From Pedobacter sp. MR2016-24 (GTDB lineage: Bacteria > Bacteroidota > Bacteroidia > Sphingobacteriales > Sphingobacteriaceae), in NCBI RefSeq assembly GCF_026239655.1, contig NZ_JAPIVO010000001.1, positions 806,001 through 870,000 on the forward strand: 64,000 nt of DNA, written 5' to 3'. A model generated the notes under the pieces. The model was not told the DNA's origin and searched no databases. It saw nothing but the letters and a program-made list of their open reading frames with translations. The translations under genes and the position numbers were made by a program. Shown here piece by piece: positions 27,416-39,257 of this stretch. Numbering within the stretch: position 1 is the first letter of the stretch; each line of letters begins with the position of its first letter.

Positions 27416-27449
27416 CAAAGTACTCAGGCGTTACTTCCTGAGTACTTTG
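27416..27449 (+). other. Perfect hairpin between tuf and tRNA-Trp
   Basis: CAAAGTACTCAGG (27416-27428) and CCTGAGTACTTTG (27437-27449) form a 13-bp perfect stem with an 8-base loop. No T-run follows and the tRNA begins 9 bases later, so RNA processing or partial attenuation is likelier than full termination. Confidence 0.6.
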
Positions 27450-27457
27450 CTACTAAT

Positions 27458-27528
27458 ACGGGAATAGTTCAACGGTAGAATAGAGGTCTCCAAAACCTTT
27501 GATCAGGGTTCGAATCCTTGTTCCCGTG
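27458..27528 (+). tRNA. tRNA-Trp (CCA)
   Basis: Acceptor ACGGGAA/TTCCCGT, anticodon CCA in the loop CTCCAAA, T-arm GGTTCGAATCC, discriminator G. It lies 13 bases before secE, an arrangement seen in many bacteria. Confidence 0.95.
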
Positions 27529-27541
27529 CAAAAACTTAAAT

Positions 27542-27739
27542 ATGGCTGGTGTAGTTCAATTTTTTAAAGAATCATATGAAGAAATGACCCAGAAGGTTAC
27601 CTGGCCTACATGGGGAGAACTTCAAAGTTCTGCAGTGTTGGTACTGGTAGCTTCATTTATTATTGCAGTTGTTATTTTTGCAATGGATAAAGGTTCTACG
27701 TTTGTTTTGGATACTTTCTATAAATCACTTTCTAATTAA
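27542..27739 (+). CDS. secE: Preprotein translocase subunit SecE
   Basis: 65 residues from the ATG at 27542 (MAGVVQFFKESYEEM); an earlier in-frame ATG at 27518 falls inside tRNA-Trp and is rejected. It has the conserved amphipathic segment KVTWPTWGEL and one membrane helix (SAVLVLVASFIIAVVIFAM). It clamps SecY in the inner-membrane translocon. nusG follows after 9 bases. Confidence 0.95.
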   Translation: MAGVVQFFKESYEEMTQKVTWPTWGELQSSAVLVLVASFIIAVVIFAMDKGSTFVLDTFYKSLSN

Positions 27740-27748
27740 TATAGTTAA

Positions 27749-28291
27749 ATGAGCGATCAGTTAAAATGGTATGTAGTTAGGGCGGTTAGCGGAAAAGAGA
27801 AGAAGGTAAAACAATACATCGATTCTGAAATTAGTCGTTTGGGTTTCTCTCATCTTGTTCCTCAGGTATTGATCCCTATGGAAAAATACTATCAAATGAA
27901 AGAGGGTAAAAAGATTGCGAAAGAACGCAACTTTTATCCTGGTTATGTTTTGATTGAGGCTACTTTAGACGGAGAGTTAGAGCACATTATAAAAAACGTA
28001 AATAGTGTAATTGGTTTCCTTGGAGACAAAGGTGGAAATCCGGTTCCTATGCGTCAGGCAGAAGTTAACAGGATTCTGGGTAAGGTTGATGAGATGAGCC
28101 AGCAAGGTGAAACGATGAACATTGCTTATTATGTTGGTGAGAACGTCAAAGTTATGGACGGACCTTTCAATGGTTTCACTGGTGTAATTGAAGAGGTTAA
28201 CGAAGAAAAAAAGAAATTGAAAGTTATGGTTAAGATATTTGGACGTAAAACTCCTCTGGAACTTAACTATATGCAGGTTGAAAAAGAATAG
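27749..28291 (+). CDS. nusG: Transcription termination/antitermination protein NusG
   Basis: 180 residues. The NGN domain ([34 protein letters not shown]) is followed by a KOW domain at the C-terminus ([20 protein letters not shown]). It binds RNA polymerase and couples it to Rho or ribosomal S10. It sits in the secE-nusG-rplK order. Confidence 0.97.
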   Translation: MSDQLKWYVVRAVSGKEKKVKQYIDSEISRLGFSHLVPQVLIPMEKYYQMKEGKKIAKERNFYPGYVLIEATLDGELEHIIKNVNSVIGFLGDKGGNPVPMRQAEVNRILGKVDEMSQQGETMNIAYYVGENVKVMDGPFNGFTGVIEEVNEEKKKLKVMVKIFGRKTPLELNYMQVEKE

Positions 28292-28368
28292 AAATATTAT
28301 ATAAAGATCTTAAATGTTACTTGCTTCCAACATTATAACATTGAGTATTACAATTAACAAATCAGAAA

Positions 28369-28812
28369 ATGGCAAAAGAAGTCAGTGCGCTTGTTAAATT
28401 ACAAATCAAGGGTGGAGCTGCAAATCCATCACCACCGGTAGGACCTGCATTGGGTGCTAAAGGGGTGAACATCATGGAATTTTGCAAGCAGTTTAATGCT
28501 CGTACCCAAGATAAGCCTGGTAAAGTATTACCTGTTGTAATTACTGTTTATGCTGACAAGTCTTTCGAATTTATCATCAAAACCCCTCCTGTAGCTATCC
28601 AGTTAAAAGATGCTACTAAATTAGCGAGTGGTTCTGCTGAGCCCAACCGTAAGAAAGTTGGTTCGGTGACTTGGGATCAGGTTAAGTCAATTGCTGAAGA
28701 TAAAATGACTGATTTAAATGCTTTCACTATCGAATCGGCAATGAGTATGGTTGCCGGTACAGCACGCAGTATGGGAATCACCGTTAGCGGCGATGCACCC
28801 TGGACAAATTAA
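28369..28812 (+). CDS. rplK: 50S ribosomal protein uL11
   Basis: 147 residues, with the N-terminal [20 protein letters not shown] typical of L11 and the RNA-binding C-terminal domain. It forms the GTPase-associated centre with 23S rRNA and L10/L12. The gap of 77 bases from nusG shows no clear promoter. Confidence 0.97.
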   Translation: MAKEVSALVKLQIKGGAANPSPPVGPALGAKGVNIMEFCKQFNARTQDKPGKVLPVVITVYADKSFEFIIKTPPVAIQLKDATKLASGSAEPNRKKVGSVTWDQVKSIAEDKMTDLNAFTIESAMSMVAGTARSMGITVSGDAPWTN

Positions 28813-28835
28813 TTAACAAAAAACAGTTTACAACA

Positions 28836-29534
28836 GTGGCTAAATTAACAAAAAATCAAAAAAAGGCACATGCTAAACTAGAATCTGGAAAAACGTATTC
28901 TTTACAGGATGCGGCTGCTTTGGTAAAAGAAATCACTACAACTAAATTTGATGCTTCGGTTGATATCGATGTTTCATTAGGTGTAGATCCGCGTAAAGCG
29001 AACCAAATGGTTCGTGGTATCGCTACTTTACCACATGGTACAGGTAAAACTGTACGTGTATTAGTTCTTTGTAATCCTGATAAGGAAGAAGAAGCTAAAG
29101 CAGCAGGTGCAGATTTTGTAGGTTTAGACGAATATGTAGCCAAGATTGAAGGTGGATGGACAGATGTTGACATTATTATCACTACTCCTGCTTGTATGGC
29201 AAAAGTAGGTAAACTGGGCCGCGTTTTAGGTCCACGTAACCTTATGCCAAACCCAAAATCAGGTACTGTAACTAACGAAGTTGGTAAAGCAGTAACTGAT
29301 GTTAAAGGCGGTAAGATTGATTTTAAAGTTGACAAAAGTGGTATCATTCATGCTTCGGTAGGAAAAGTATCATTCCCAGCAGAAAAAATATATGAAAATG
29401 CATTAGAAGTACTTCAGGTAATTTCTAAGCTAAAACCATCTGCAGCAAAAGGAACTTATTTTAAGAGCATTCACGTGTCTTCTACAATGAGTCCTGGAAT
29501 CGCAATCGAAACTAAATCAGTAGCAGGTATTTAA
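28836..29534 (+). CDS. rplA: 50S ribosomal protein uL1
   Basis: 232 residues from a GTG start (28836), reading [20 protein letters not shown]. Contains the [26 protein letters not shown] and [15 protein letters not shown] motifs. L1 forms the mobile stalk at the E site and in many bacteria represses its own operon. Only 2 bases separate it from rplJ, so no L10-type leader fits between them. Confidence 0.97.
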   Translation: MAKLTKNQKKAHAKLESGKTYSLQDAAALVKEITTTKFDASVDIDVSLGVDPRKANQMVRGIATLPHGTGKTVRVLVLCNPDKEEEAKAAGADFVGLDEYVAKIEGGWTDVDIIITTPACMAKVGKLGRVLGPRNLMPNPKSGTVTNEVGKAVTDVKGGKIDFKVDKSGIIHASVGKVSFPAEKIYENALEVLQVISKLKPSAAKGTYFKSIHVSSTMSPGIAIETKSVAGI

Positions 29535-29536
29535 TT

Positions 29537-30058
29537 ATGAACAGAGAAGAAAAACACGAAGTAGTTTCGGCTCTTCAAGAGAAGATGCAGGAATTCGGTA
29601 ATTTCTATATTGCCGATACATCAAGCTTATCTGTTGAGAAAGTAAACAATATCCGTCGCAAATGTTTCGAAAGCGGTATTGAAATGCAGGTTGCTAAAAA
29701 TACTTTGATCAGAAAAGCGATCGAAGGATTAGAAGGCGATAATTCAGAAATCTTTGAAGCATTAAAAGGCCAGTCAGCACTATTATTCTCTAAAGTAGGT
29801 AATAGCCCGGCTAAACTAATTAAAGCACTTAGAAAAGGTTCTGATAAACCTCAGTTAAAAGCAGCATACATCGACTCAGCGATCTTTGTTGGAGATAATC
29901 ATTTAGATGCATTAGTAAGCTTGAAATCAAGAGAAGAGCTTATTGGAGACATCATTGGCTTGCTACAATCGCCAGCTAAAAATGTTATTTCAGCACTGAA
30001 ATCTAGTGGTGGTAAAATCGCAGGAATTGTTAAAACTCTTCAGGAAAGAGAAGGTTAA
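29537..30058 (+). CDS. rplJ: 50S ribosomal protein uL10
   Basis: 173 residues. N-terminal MNREEKHEVVSALQEKMQEF and VAKNTLIRKAI are family segments; the C-terminal helix binds L7/L12 dimers. It anchors the L12 stalk. It starts 2 bases after rplA, consistent with coupled translation. Confidence 0.96.
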   Translation: MNREEKHEVVSALQEKMQEFGNFYIADTSSLSVEKVNNIRRKCFESGIEMQVAKNTLIRKAIEGLEGDNSEIFEALKGQSALLFSKVGNSPAKLIKALRKGSDKPQLKAAYIDSAIFVGDNHLDALVSLKSREELIGDIIGLLQSPAKNVISALKSSGGKIAGIVKTLQEREG

Positions 30059-30121
30059 GGAACACCTTATAAGTTCTATATTAATAAACACATTTACGTA
30101 AAATATTTAAACTCTATAAAA

Positions 30122-30496
30122 ATGGCAGATTTAAAAGCGTTTGCTGAGCAATTGGTAAACTTAACAGTTAAAGAAGTTAACGAATTAGCTCAAATCCTTA
30201 AAGACGAGTATGGTATCGAACCAGCTGCTGCTGCAGTTGCTGTTGCAGGTCCTGCTGGTGATGCTGCTCCGGTAGCTGAAGAAAAATCTACTTTCGATGT
30301 AATCTTGAAAGAAGCTGGTGGTTCTAAATTAGCAGTTGTTAAGTTGGTAAAAGACTTAACTGGATTAGGTTTGAAAGAAGCTAAAGATTTAGTTGATGGT
30401 GCACCGAAAGAAGTTAAAACTGGTGTTTCTAAAGACGAAGCTAATGCTTTGAAAACTCAATTAGAAGAAGCTGGAGCTGTAGTTGAAGTTAAGTAA
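30122..30496 (+). CDS. rplL: 50S ribosomal protein bL7/L12
   Basis: 124 residues. N-terminal dimerisation helix, Ala/Pro-rich hinge ([16 protein letters not shown]) and the factor-binding C-terminal domain ([20 protein letters not shown]). It recruits translation GTPases. The 63-base gap from rplJ holds no recognisable promoter. Confidence 0.97.
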   Translation: MADLKAFAEQLVNLTVKEVNELAQILKDEYGIEPAAAAVAVAGPAGDAAPVAEEKSTFDVILKEAGGSKLAVVKLVKDLTGLGLKEAKDLVDGAPKEVKTGVSKDEANALKTQLEEAGAVVEVK

Positions 30497-30523
30497 TCAC
30501 TTAATCTCAATATAACTTTAAAC

Positions 30524-30612
30524 ATAGACTCCGACTGTACAGTCGGAGTCTATACCTGTTTATATACATTTCATCTAAGTTTGGTTGGTGAGATGTTCAC
30601 GGCAAACCAAAC
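30524..30612 (+). promoter_or_regulatory. Two hairpins in the rplL-rpoB gap (candidate attenuator or processing site)
   Basis: 30524-30553 is a perfect 30-base palindrome, ATAGACTCCGACTGT followed by its complement. A second stem pairs GTTTGGTT (30579-30586) with AACCAAAC (30605-30612). Neither is followed by a T-run. E. coli has an attenuator and an RNase III site in the same gap, which this resembles in position; the function here is inference. Confidence 0.6.
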
Positions 30613-30649
30613 AAATAGTTTATTCTTAAACTAAATTAACTTTAGTACC

Positions 30650-33600
30650 TTGGCAAATAAAGTCGACCAGAGAGTAAATTTTGCACGTAGTAAGCACATC
30701 ATAGATTACCCTGATTTTCTAGATGTACAGTTGCAATCCTTCAGAGAATTTTTCCAGATTGAAACTACTTCAGACAACCGTCATACAGAGGGATTGTTTA
30801 AAGTATTTGCGGAGAATTTTCCAATCACTGATTCCAGGAATATTTTCGTTTTGGAATTCCTTGATTATTTTATTGACCCACCGCGCTATGATATACCAGA
30901 GTGTATTGATCGTGGGTTAACTTATAGTGTTCCGCTAAAGGCAAAATTGAAATTGTCTTGTAATGATGCAGAGCACGAAGATTTCGAAACCATTATCCAG
31001 GATGTTTATTTAGGTACTATACCTTACATGACTCCTAAAGGTACATTCGTGATCAACGGTGCAGAGCGTGTAATTGTTTCTCAGTTACACAGGTCTCCGG
31101 GTGTGTTTTTCGGCCAGAGCCGTCACACTAACGGAACTAAATTATATTCTGCCCGTGTTATTCCATTCAAAGGATCATGGATCGAGTTTGCTACTGACGT
31201 AAACAATGTCATGTATGCTTATATCGACCGTAAGAAGAAATTCCCTGTTACCACGTTATTGCGTGCTATTGGTTATGATTCGGATAAAGATATCCTTGAA
31301 TTGTTTGACTTGGCGGATGAAGTAAAAGTTAGCAAGTCGGGCCTTAAAAAATACATCGGACGTAAACTTGCGGCCAGGGTATTAAGAAAATGGGTTGAAG
31401 ATTTTGTTGATGAGGATACTGGTGAGGTTGTTTCTATTGACCGTAACGAAGTAATCCTTGATAGGGACACCGTTTTAGAGGATGAGCATATTGATATGAT
31501 CATTGATGCTGGCGTTAAAACTATCATTTTATCTAAAGACGACGGTGCTAGTCAGGCTGATTACACTATCATATACAATACTTTACAAAAAGATACATCA
31601 AACTCAGAAAAGGAGGCTGTTGAAAACATCTATCGTGCTTTGCGTAATGCGGAACCACCTGATGAGGAAACTGCAAGGGGTATCATTGAGCGTTTGTTCT
31701 TCTCGGACAAACGTTATGACTTAGGAGATGTTGGTCGTTACCGCATCAACCGTAAGTTGAAAATGGATACGCCTGATCACGTGAAAGTATTGACAAAAGC
31801 AGATATTATTGCGATTGTAAAATACCTGATCAAATTGATCAACTCTAAAGAAGAGGTGGATGATATTGACCACTTGTCAAATCGTCGTGTACGTACAGTA
31901 GGTGAGCAGTTATATGCTCAGTTTGGTGTAGGTTTAGCGCGTATGGCACGTACAATCCGTGAGCGGATGAACATTCGTGACAATGAGGTTTTCACGCCAA
32001 CAGATTTGATTAATGCCCGTACTTTGTCGTCGGTTATTAATTCCTTCTTTGGTACCAACCAGTTGTCACAGTTTATGGACCAGACGAATCCTCTGGCGGA
32101 GATTACGCACAAGCGTCGTCTTTCAGCTTTAGGTCCGGGTGGTCTTTCACGTGAGCGTGCAGGTTTTGAGGTACGTGACGTTCACTACACTCACTACGGC
32201 AGGTTATGTACGATTGAAACACCAGAGGGACCAAACATTGGTTTGATTTCCTCACTTTGTGTTCATGCGAAGATCAACACATTAGGATTTATAGAAACGC
32301 CATACAAAATCGTAAAAGATGGTATCGTAGCTGTAGACGAAGATGTGATTTACCTTTCTGCTGAAGATGAGGATGGTAAAACGATTGCACAGGCAAATGC
32401 GGAATACGATGATAAAGGTAATTTCACTACACCACGTGTTAAAGCACGTTATGAGGGTGACTTCCCGATTATTGAGCCGGAGAAATTAGATTTAATGGAC
32501 GTTGCTCCAAATCAGATTACTTCGATTGCAGCTTCGTTGATTCCTTTCCTGGAGCATGATGATGCAAACAGGGCCCTGATGGGATCCAACATGCAACGTC
32601 AGGCCGTACCATTGTTACGTCCTGAAGCGCCGATTGTTGGTACTGGTCTGGAAGGCCGTGTTGCGCGTGACTCAAGAACATTAATCAATGCTGAAGGCGA
32701 TGGTGTTGTTGAATACGTAGATGCAAATGAAATCACTATTAAATATGTAAGAAACGATAACGATCGTTTGGTATCATTTGAGGGTGACAGTAAAACATAT
32801 AAACTGATCAAATTCAAGAAAACCAATCAAAACACTTGTATCAACTTAAAGCCAATTGTTAAAAAAGGACAGAAAGTTGTTAAAGGACAAGTTTTATGTG
32901 AAGGTTATGCAACTGAAAATGGCGAGTTAGCATTGGGTAGAAACTTAAAAGTTGCGTTCATGCCTTGGCAGGGATATAACTTTGAGGATGCGATTGTAAT
33001 CTCTGAGCGTATTGTTCGTGAAGATATCTTCACTTCATTACACATTGAGGAGTTTGAATTAGAAGTACGTGATACTAAACGTGGAGAAGAGGAATTAACA
33101 CCGGATATCCCTAACGTTTCAGAAGAAGCTACTAAAGATTTAGATGAGAATGGTATCATCCGTATCGGTGCTGAAGTTAAAGAAGGCGATATCCTGATTG
33201 GTAAGATTACACCAAAAGGAGAATCTGATCCTTCACCAGAGGAGAAATTACTGCGTGCGATTTTTGGAGATAAAGCAGGTGATGTGAAAGATGCATCATT
33301 GAAAACACCTCCATCAATCAAAGGTGTGGTAATTGACACTAAGTTATTCTCAAGAGCTAAGAAAACTACTAAAGCTGAAGAAAAAGCAGCGATAGAGAAA
33401 TTGGATAAGAGATATAACCTGGCTACAACGAACCTTAAAAACGAATTGGTAGAGAAATTGTTCCAGATTGTAAATGGAAAAACATCTCAGGGTGTATTCA
33501 ACGTTTACAAGGAACTGTTATTTGCTAAGGGTGCTAAGTTTACGCAGAAAAGTTTAGCTGATTTAGAGTTTGCTCACATCAATCCATATAAATGGACAAC

Positions 33601-34453
33601 TGATGATGACAAAAATGATCAGATTAAATTATTGATCCATAACTATGGTATCCGCGTAAACGAAGAGCTGGGTGCATACAAACGTGATAAATTTGCCATC
33701 AGTGTTGGTGACGAATTGCCTTCAGGTATTGTGCAGATGGCTAAAGTTTATGTAGCTAAAAAACGTAAATTAAAAGTAGGTGATAAGATGGCTGGTCGTC
33801 ACGGTAATAAGGGTATTGTTGCCCGTATCGTTCGTGATGAAGATATGCCTTTCCTTGATGATGGAACTCCTGTTGATATCGTGTTGAACCCACTGGGTGT
33901 ACCTTCACGTATGAACTTAGGTCAGATCTATGAGACTGTGCTGGCATGGGCCGGAAAAGAATTGGGTGTGAAATTTGCAACTCCGATCTTTGATGGTGCT
34001 AAACATCATGAAGTTGAAGAGTGGATCGCTAAAGCTGGTGTTCCTGCTTCAGGAAGAACCTATTTACATAACGGTTTAACGGGTGAGAAATTTGACCAGC
34101 CAACTACAGTAGGTATTATCTACATGCTGAAACTGGGTCACATGGTTGATGATAAAATGCACGCACGTTCTATCGGACCATATTCATTGATTACACAACA
34201 GCCATTGGGTGGTAAAGCCCAGTTTGGTGGTCAGCGTTTCGGTGAGATGGAGGTTTGGGCATTAGAGGCATTCGGTGCAGCTAATATTCTACAAGAGATC
34301 CTGACTGTGAAGTCTGATGATGTAATTGGTAGAGCCAAAACTTATGAAGCAATTGTAAAAGGCGAGAACCTTCCAACTCCAGGGGTACCGGAATCATTTA
34401 ATGTACTGGTACATGAGTTACGTGGATTAGGTTTAGATATTACGTTAGACTAA
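30650..34453 (+). CDS. rpoB: DNA-directed RNA polymerase subunit beta
   Basis: 1267 residues from a TTG start at 30650 ([20 protein letters not shown]); no in-frame ATG upstream fits. The rifampicin pocket [13 protein letters not shown] then [19 protein letters not shown] has the sensitive-type Asp, His and Ser. The C-terminal [18 protein letters not shown] segment is intact. It forms the catalytic cleft with beta-prime. Downstream, rpoC starts after 87 bases containing a hairpin. Confidence 0.98.
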   Translation: MANKVDQRVNFARSKHIIDYPDFLDVQLQSFREFFQIETTSDNRHTEGLFKVFAENFPITDSRNIFVLEFLDYFIDPPRYDIPECIDRGLTYSVPLKAKLKLSCNDAEHEDFETIIQDVYLGTIPYMTPKGTFVINGAERVIVSQLHRSPGVFFGQSRHTNGTKLYSARVIPFKGSWIEFATDVNNVMYAYIDRKKKFPVTTLLRAIGYDSDKDILELFDLADEVKVSKSGLKKYIGRKLAARVLRKWVEDFVDEDTGEVVSIDRNEVILDRDTVLEDEHIDMIIDAGVKTIILSKDDGASQADYTIIYNTLQKDTSNSEKEAVENIYRALRNAEPPDEETARGIIERLFFSDKRYDLGDVGRYRINRKLKMDTPDHVKVLTKADIIAIVKYLIKLINSKEEVDDIDHLSNRRVRTVGEQLYAQFGVGLARMARTIRERMNIRDNEVFTPTDLINARTLSSVINSFFGTNQLSQFMDQTNPLAEITHKRRLSALGPGGLSRERAGFEVRDVHYTHYGRLCTIETPEGPNIGLISSLCVHAKINTLGFIETPYKIVKDGIVAVDEDVIYLSAEDEDGKTIAQANAEYDDKGNFTTPRVKARYEGDFPIIEPEKLDLMDVAPNQITSIAASLIPFLEHDDANRALMGSNMQRQAVPLLRPEAPIVGTGLEGRVARDSRTLINAEGDGVVEYVDANEITIKYVRNDNDRLVSFEGDSKTYKLIKFKKTNQNTCINLKPIVKKGQKVVKGQVLCEGYATENGELALGRNLKVAFMPWQGYNFEDAIVISERIVREDIFTSLHIEEFELEVRDTKRGEEELTPDIPNVSEEATKDLDENGIIRIGAEVKEGDILIGKITPKGESDPSPEEKLLRAIFGDKAGDVKDASLKTPPSIKGVVIDTKLFSRAKKTTKAEEKAAIEKLDKRYNLATTNLKNELVEKLFQIVNGKTSQGVFNVYKELLFAKGAKFTQKSLADLEFAHINPYKWTTDDDKNDQIKLLIHNYGIRVNEELGAYKRDKFAISVGDELPSGIVQMAKVYVAKKRKLKVGDKMAGRHGNKGIVARIVRDEDMPFLDDGTPVDIVLNPLGVPSRMNLGQIYETVLAWAGKELGVKFATPIFDGAKHHEVEEWIAKAGVPASGRTYLHNGLTGEKFDQPTTVGIIYMLKLGHMVDDKMHARSIGPYSLITQQPLGGKAQFGGQRFGEMEVWALEAFGAANILQEILTVKSDDVIGRAKTYEAIVKGENLPTPGVPESFNVLVHELRGLGLDITLD

Positions 34454-34469
34454 TGTTGAATTTTTTAAT

Positions 34470-34513
34470 GCTGGAATGGACAAGGTTAAGCCCTCTATCC
34501 ATTCCGGCTTTTT
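34470..34513 (+). terminator. Terminator-like hairpin between rpoB and rpoC
   Basis: GCTGGAATGGA (34470-34480) pairs with TCCATTCCGGC (34498-34508), with one U-G pair, around a 17-base loop; TTTTT follows. It is within the operon, so at most partial termination is expected. Confidence 0.55.
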
Positions 34514-34540
34514 AAATTTTCAAATTCAAACAACAGAGCT

Positions 34541-37500
34541 ATGTCTTACAAAAAGGATAATAAATTAAAAAGCAATTTCACCTCGATTACCATTAGTTTG
34601 GCATCGCCGGAGGCTATTTTAGAGCGCTCTAGTGGTGAGGTGTTAAAACCTGAGACTATTAATTACCGTACTTACAAACCAGAACGTGATGGTCTGTTTT
34701 GCGAGCGTATTTTTGGTCCGGTAAAAGATTACGAATGCCACTGTGGTAAATACAAACGTATCCGTTATAAAGGTATTGTTTGCGACCGTTGTGGTGTTGA
34801 GGTAACAGAGAAAAAAGTACGTAGAGAGCGTATGGGACATATCAGTTTGGTAGTTCCTGTTGCACATATCTGGTATTTCCGTTCTTTACCTAACAAAATT
34901 GGTTATTTATTAGGCCTTCCTACCAAAAGATTAGATTTGATCATTTACTACGAACGCTATGTAGTCATTCAGTCTGGTTTAATGGAAGGTGAAGGAATTC
35001 AGTATATGGATTTCTTGACTGAGGAAGAGTACCTTGATATTTTAGATAAATTACCTAAGGAAAACCAATATTTGGATGATAAAGATCCTAATAAATTCAT
35101 CGCCAAAATGGGTGCTGAAGCATTAGAAGATTTATTGAAACGTATTGACTTAGATACTTTATCTTATAATTTACGTCACCAGGCAGCAAACGAAACTTCA
35201 CAACAACGTAAAAACGAAGCATTAAAACGTTTACAGGTTGTTGAGGCTTTCCGTGGTGCAAGAACCCGTATTGAGAATAACCCTGAGTGGATGATCATTA
35301 AGATTGTTCCAGTTATTCCACCGGAATTGCGTCCGTTAGTACCACTTGAAGGTGGTCGTTTTGCGACTTCAGATTTAAATGATTTATATCGTCGTGTAAT
35401 TATCCGTAACAATCGTTTAAAACGTCTGATCGAGATTAAAGCACCAGAGGTTATTTTACGTAACGAGAAACGTATGTTGCAGGAAGCTGTGGATTCGTTG
35501 TTCGATAACTCACGTAAAGTAAATGCGGTAAAAACTGAAGGTAACCGTGCTTTGAAATCTCTTTCAGATATCCTGAAAGGTAAACAAGGTCGTTTCCGTC
35601 AGAATTTATTAGGTAAACGTGTGGATTATTCTGCCCGTTCGGTAATTGTTGTAGGTCCTAACCTGAAATTACATGAATGCGGTTTACCTAAAGATATGGC
35701 TGCTGAGCTATTCAAACCGTTTATCATTCGTAAGATGATAGAAAGAGGTATTGTGAAAACGGTTAAATCTGCAAAGAAAATCGTTGACAGAAAAGATCCT
35801 TTGGTTTGGGATATCCTTGAAAATGTATTGAAAGGTCATCCGGTTCTGCTGAATCGTGCACCAACACTACACAGATTAGGTATCCAGTCTTTCCAGCCTA
35901 AATTAGTTGAAGGAAAAGCAATCCAGTTACACCCCTTAGTGTGTACTGCATTCAACGCCGATTTTGACGGTGACCAGATGGCTGTGCATTTACCTTTGGG
36001 TCATGCGGCAATTTTGGAAGCCCAGGTGTTGATGTTAGCCGCACACAACATTCTGAATCCTGCAAATGGTACGCCAATTACGGTTCCATCTCAGGATATG
36101 GTTTTGGGTCTTTATTATATTACTAAAGGCCGCAGAACTGACGAAGGACGTGTGGTTAAAGGACAGGATTCATCATTCTATTCTCCGGAAGAGGTGATCA
36201 TTGCTTACAATGAGAAACAATTAGATCTTCATGCTTTCATTAAAGTGAAAGTAAACGTTAAAGGTGATGATGGTGTAATTGTTAATAAATTAACAGAAAC
36301 CACTGTAGGTCGTGTATTATTTAATCAAATGGTACCGGAAGAAGTGGGTTATATCAATGAATTGCTGACTAAAAAATCTCTTAGAGATATTATTGGTCAT
36401 GTAGTGAAGATTACTGGTATGGCTCGTGCAGCAAGATTCCTTGATGATATTAAGGAATTAGGTTTCCAAATGGCGTTCCGCGGAGGATTATCATTTAACT
36501 TGATGGATGTGAACATCCCTGTAGAGAAACATGCTTTATTAGAGCAGGCTTCTGCAGAAGTTGATGAGGTGAGGAATAACTATAACATGGGATTCATTAC
36601 CAACAACGAACGTTACAATCAGATTATCGATATCTGGACACGTATCAATAACCGTTTAACATCATTCGTGATGACTCAGTTATCTAGCGATAACCAAGGA
36701 TTTAACTCGGTATATATGATGCTTGACTCTGGAGCACGTGGATCTAAAGAGCAGATTCGTCAGCTTTGCGGAATGCGTGGTCTGATGGCAAAACCTCAGA
36801 AATCAGGTTCAGGTGGGGAGATTATTGAAAATCCGATTTTATCTAACTTTAAAGAAGGACTATCAGTATTAGAATACTTTATCTCTACCCACGGTGCACG
36901 TAAAGGTTTGGCGGATACAGCGTTAAAAACTGCAGATGCTGGTTACCTGACACGTCGTTTACATGACGTAGCACAGGATATGATTGTAAATTCTGCTGAT
37001 TGCGGTACTTTAAGAGGTATGTACACTACTGCCCTGAAAGATAACGAGGATATTGTTGAGCCGTTATATGACAGGATTTTAGGTCGTATTTCATTGCATG
37101 ATGTATTTAACCCGCTTGATGGTGCATTATTGGTAGGTGCTGGTGATGATATCGATGAAGATATCGCAAAAGCAATCGAAGAGTCTCCTTTAGAAGGTGT
37201 AGAAATACGTTCAGTATTAACCTGCGAAAATAAAAGAGGTGTTTGTGCACTTTGTTACGGACGTAACCTTGCAACTGGTAAACGTGTTCAGAAAGGTGAA
37301 GCTGTCGGCGTAATTGCTGCTCAGTCAATCGGTGAGCCGGGTACACAGTTAACATTACGTACGTTCCACGTGGGTGGTACTGCATCGAACATTGCAGCTG
37401 AATCTCAGATCAATGCGAAGTTTGATGGTATCATAGAATTTGAAAACGTTCGTACTGTAGCAAACGATACAGGTGAAGAAGGTGTTAAACAAATTGTATT

Positions 37501-38830
37501 AGGACGTTCTGGCGAGTTTAAAATCGTTGAAGAAGGTACTGGTAAAGTGATCATGACTAACAATATCCCTTATGGTTCATTCTTGTACGTTGAAGAAGGA
37601 GCTAAGATTACTAAAGGTGATAAGATTTGTTCATGGGATCCATATAATGCGGTAATTATCTCTGAGTTTGCTGGTAAGATTGAATTTGACGCGATCATTG
37701 AAGGTGTTACCTTCCGTGAAGAGTCGGACGAACAAACTGGTCACCGTGAGAAAGTAATTATTGATACACGTGATAAAACTAAAAATCCATCTGTAAAAGT
37801 TGTTGATAAAAAAGGTGAGGTCATCAGACAGTATAACATTCCTGTAGGTGCCCACGTTTCTATCGATGATGGAGAGGCAGTTAAAACAGGACAAATTCTT
37901 GTTAAGATTCCTCGTGCAACTGGTAAAACAAGGGATATTACGGGTGGTTTACCACGTGTAACTGAATTATTCGAAGCACGTAATCCTTCTAACCCGGCTG
38001 TAGTAACCGAGATTGATGGTGTTGTAGCTTTAGGTGGTGTGAAACGTGGTAACCGTGAGATGACTATCGAATCAAAAGATGGTGAGATCAAAAAATATCT
38101 TGTACCATTGTCTAAACACATCCTTGTTCAGGATAATGACTTTGTGAAAGCTGGTATGCCATTATCAGACGGATCGATTTCTCCTGCGGATATTTTAGCA
38201 ATTAAAGGCCCTGCGGCTGTACAGGAATACTTAGTAAATGGTATACAAGAGGTTTACCGTTTACAAGGTGTGAAAATCAATGATAAACACTTTGAGGTTA
38301 TCGTGCATCAGATGATGCAGAAAGTTCATATTGAAGATCCGGGAGATACTACGTTCTTAGAGAACAACTCTGTTGACCGTTGGGACTTCATGATTGAGAA
38401 CGATGATATCTATGACAAAAAAGTTGTTGTTGAAGCTGGTGATTCAAACACTGTGAAACCAGGTCAGATTCTTTCATTACGTAAATTAAGAGATGAGAAT
38501 TCTCAGTTAAAACGTAAAGATTTGAAACAGATCGAAGTTCGTGATGCAAGACCTGCAACTGCAAGTTCTGTATTACAAGGTATCACACGTGCATCATTAG
38601 GTACGAAATCATTCATCTCTGCAGCTTCCTTCCAGGAAACTACTAAAGTATTGAACGAAGCAGCTATAGCTGGTAAACGTGACAATATGCTTGGATTGAA
38701 AGAAAACGTAATCGTTGGTCACCTGATTCCTTCAGGTACTGGTGTACGTGGATATGAACGTATCATTGTTGGTTCACAAGAAGAGTACGATAAATTATTA
38801 GCTTCGAAACAAGAAGAAGTAGAAGCTTAA
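34541..38830 (+). CDS. rpoC: DNA-directed RNA polymerase subunit beta-prime
   Basis: 1429 residues. It contains the N-terminal zinc site ([20 protein letters not shown]), the catalytic NADFDGDQM with Asp474, Asp476 and Asp478, the bridge/trigger region and the second zinc site ([13 protein letters not shown]). It holds the active-site magnesium. A strong terminator follows and closes the tRNA-to-rpoC cluster. Confidence 0.98.
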   Translation: MSYKKDNKLKSNFTSITISLASPEAILERSSGEVLKPETINYRTYKPERDGLFCERIFGPVKDYECHCGKYKRIRYKGIVCDRCGVEVTEKKVRRERMGHISLVVPVAHIWYFRSLPNKIGYLLGLPTKRLDLIIYYERYVVIQSGLMEGEGIQYMDFLTEEEYLDILDKLPKENQYLDDKDPNKFIAKMGAEALEDLLKRIDLDTLSYNLRHQAANETSQQRKNEALKRLQVVEAFRGARTRIENNPEWMIIKIVPVIPPELRPLVPLEGGRFATSDLNDLYRRVIIRNNRLKRLIEIKAPEVILRNEKRMLQEAVDSLFDNSRKVNAVKTEGNRALKSLSDILKGKQGRFRQNLLGKRVDYSARSVIVVGPNLKLHECGLPKDMAAELFKPFIIRKMIERGIVKTVKSAKKIVDRKDPLVWDILENVLKGHPVLLNRAPTLHRLGIQSFQPKLVEGKAIQLHPLVCTAFNADFDGDQMAVHLPLGHAAILEAQVLMLAAHNILNPANGTPITVPSQDMVLGLYYITKGRRTDEGRVVKGQDSSFYSPEEVIIAYNEKQLDLHAFIKVKVNVKGDDGVIVNKLTETTVGRVLFNQMVPEEVGYINELLTKKSLRDIIGHVVKITGMARAARFLDDIKELGFQMAFRGGLSFNLMDVNIPVEKHALLEQASAEVDEVRNNYNMGFITNNERYNQIIDIWTRINNRLTSFVMTQLSSDNQGFNSVYMMLDSGARGSKEQIRQLCGMRGLMAKPQKSGSGGEIIENPILSNFKEGLSVLEYFISTHGARKGLADTALKTADAGYLTRRLHDVAQDMIVNSADCGTLRGMYTTALKDNEDIVEPLYDRILGRISLHDVFNPLDGALLVGAGDDIDEDIAKAIEESPLEGVEIRSVLTCENKRGVCALCYGRNLATGKRVQKGEAVGVIAAQSIGEPGTQLTLRTFHVGGTASNIAAESQINAKFDGIIEFENVRTVANDTGEEGVKQIVLGRSGEFKIVEEGTGKVIMTNNIPYGSFLYVEEGAKITKGDKICSWDPYNAVIISEFAGKIEFDAIIEGVTFREESDEQTGHREKVIIDTRDKTKNPSVKVVDKKGEVIRQYNIPVGAHVSIDDGEAVKTGQILVKIPRATGKTRDITGGLPRVTELFEARNPSNPAVVTEIDGVVALGGVKRGNREMTIESKDGEIKKYLVPLSKHILVQDNDFVKAGMPLSDGSISPADILAIKGPAAVQEYLVNGIQEVYRLQGVKINDKHFEVIVHQMMQKVHIEDPGDTTFLENNSVDRWDFMIENDDIYDKKVVVEAGDSNTVKPGQILSLRKLRDENSQLKRKDLKQIEVRDARPATASSVLQGITRASLGTKSFISAASFQETTKVLNEAAIAGKRDNMLGLKENVIVGHLIPSGTGVRGYERIIVGSQEEYDKLLASKQEEVEA

Positions 38831-38849
38831 TTCTTTAAATATTAATTTT

Positions 38850-38881
38850 AAATCCTCCCTGATGTTCAGGGGGGATTTTTT
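38850..38881 (+). terminator. Intrinsic terminator after rpoC
   Basis: AAATCCTCCCTGA, loop TGT, TCAGGGGGGATTT with one wobble pair, then T-run. Confidence 0.9.
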
Positions 38882-38904
38882 GCGTTTAAAATTTATTGGT
38901 TTTG

Positions 38905-38938
38905 TTGGTCATCGTGATGATTTAAAAAAGTAGTTTTG
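38905..38938 (+). promoter_or_regulatory. Promoter of the DUF3467-type gene, probably leaderless
   Basis: TTG at 38905-38907, 23 bases, then TAGTTTTG at 38931-38938 (full TAnnTTTG match). The ATG is at 38943, about where transcription should start, so the mRNA may have no leader. Confidence 0.55.
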
Positions 38939-38942
38939 TAAT

Positions 38943-39257
38943 ATGGAAGAACAAAACAACGAGAATCAACTGAATATTGAACTTTCTGAAGAAATTGCAG
39001 AAGGTATTTTTTCTAATCTGGCCATTATCACACATTCTAATACGGAATTCGTTTTAGACTTTATCAGGGTGATGCCGGGAGTGCCAAAGGCAAAAGTAAA
39101 ATCAAGAATCATTCTTACACCTGAACACGCAAAAAGATTAATGGGTGCCATGCAGGATAATATTGACAAATTCGAAGCGATTAACGGAAGGATCAAAACT
39201 CCTGAAGAGGGTGGCGGATTTCCGCTGAATTTTGGTGGTCCGACTGCCCAGGCTTAG
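38943..39257 (+). CDS. DUF3467-type conserved protein
   Basis: 104 residues, acidic N-terminus (NIELSEEIAEGIFSNLAIIT), then NTEFVLDFIRVMPGVPKAKV, SRIILTPEHAKRLMGAMQDN and a C-terminal tail. The pattern matches the DUF3467 family, small proteins of unknown function found widely in Bacteroidota. No transmembrane segment or signal. The stop codon overlaps the convergent miaA stop by bases 39255-39256. Placement directly after rpoC is inferred to be conserved but cannot be checked here. Confidence 0.8.
   Translation: MEEQNNENQLNIELSEEIAEGIFSNLAIITHSNTEFVLDFIRVMPGVPKAKVKSRIILTPEHAKRLMGAMQDNIDKFEAINGRIKTPEEGGGFPLNFGGPTAQA

Noticed and set aside
30524..30553. Intrinsic terminator after rplL
   Set aside because: The palindrome is perfect but no T-run follows; kept as a regulatory or processing hairpin.
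31969..32150. Rifampicin-resistance change in rpoB
   Set aside because: The Asp, His and Ser of the pocket are the sensitive type.
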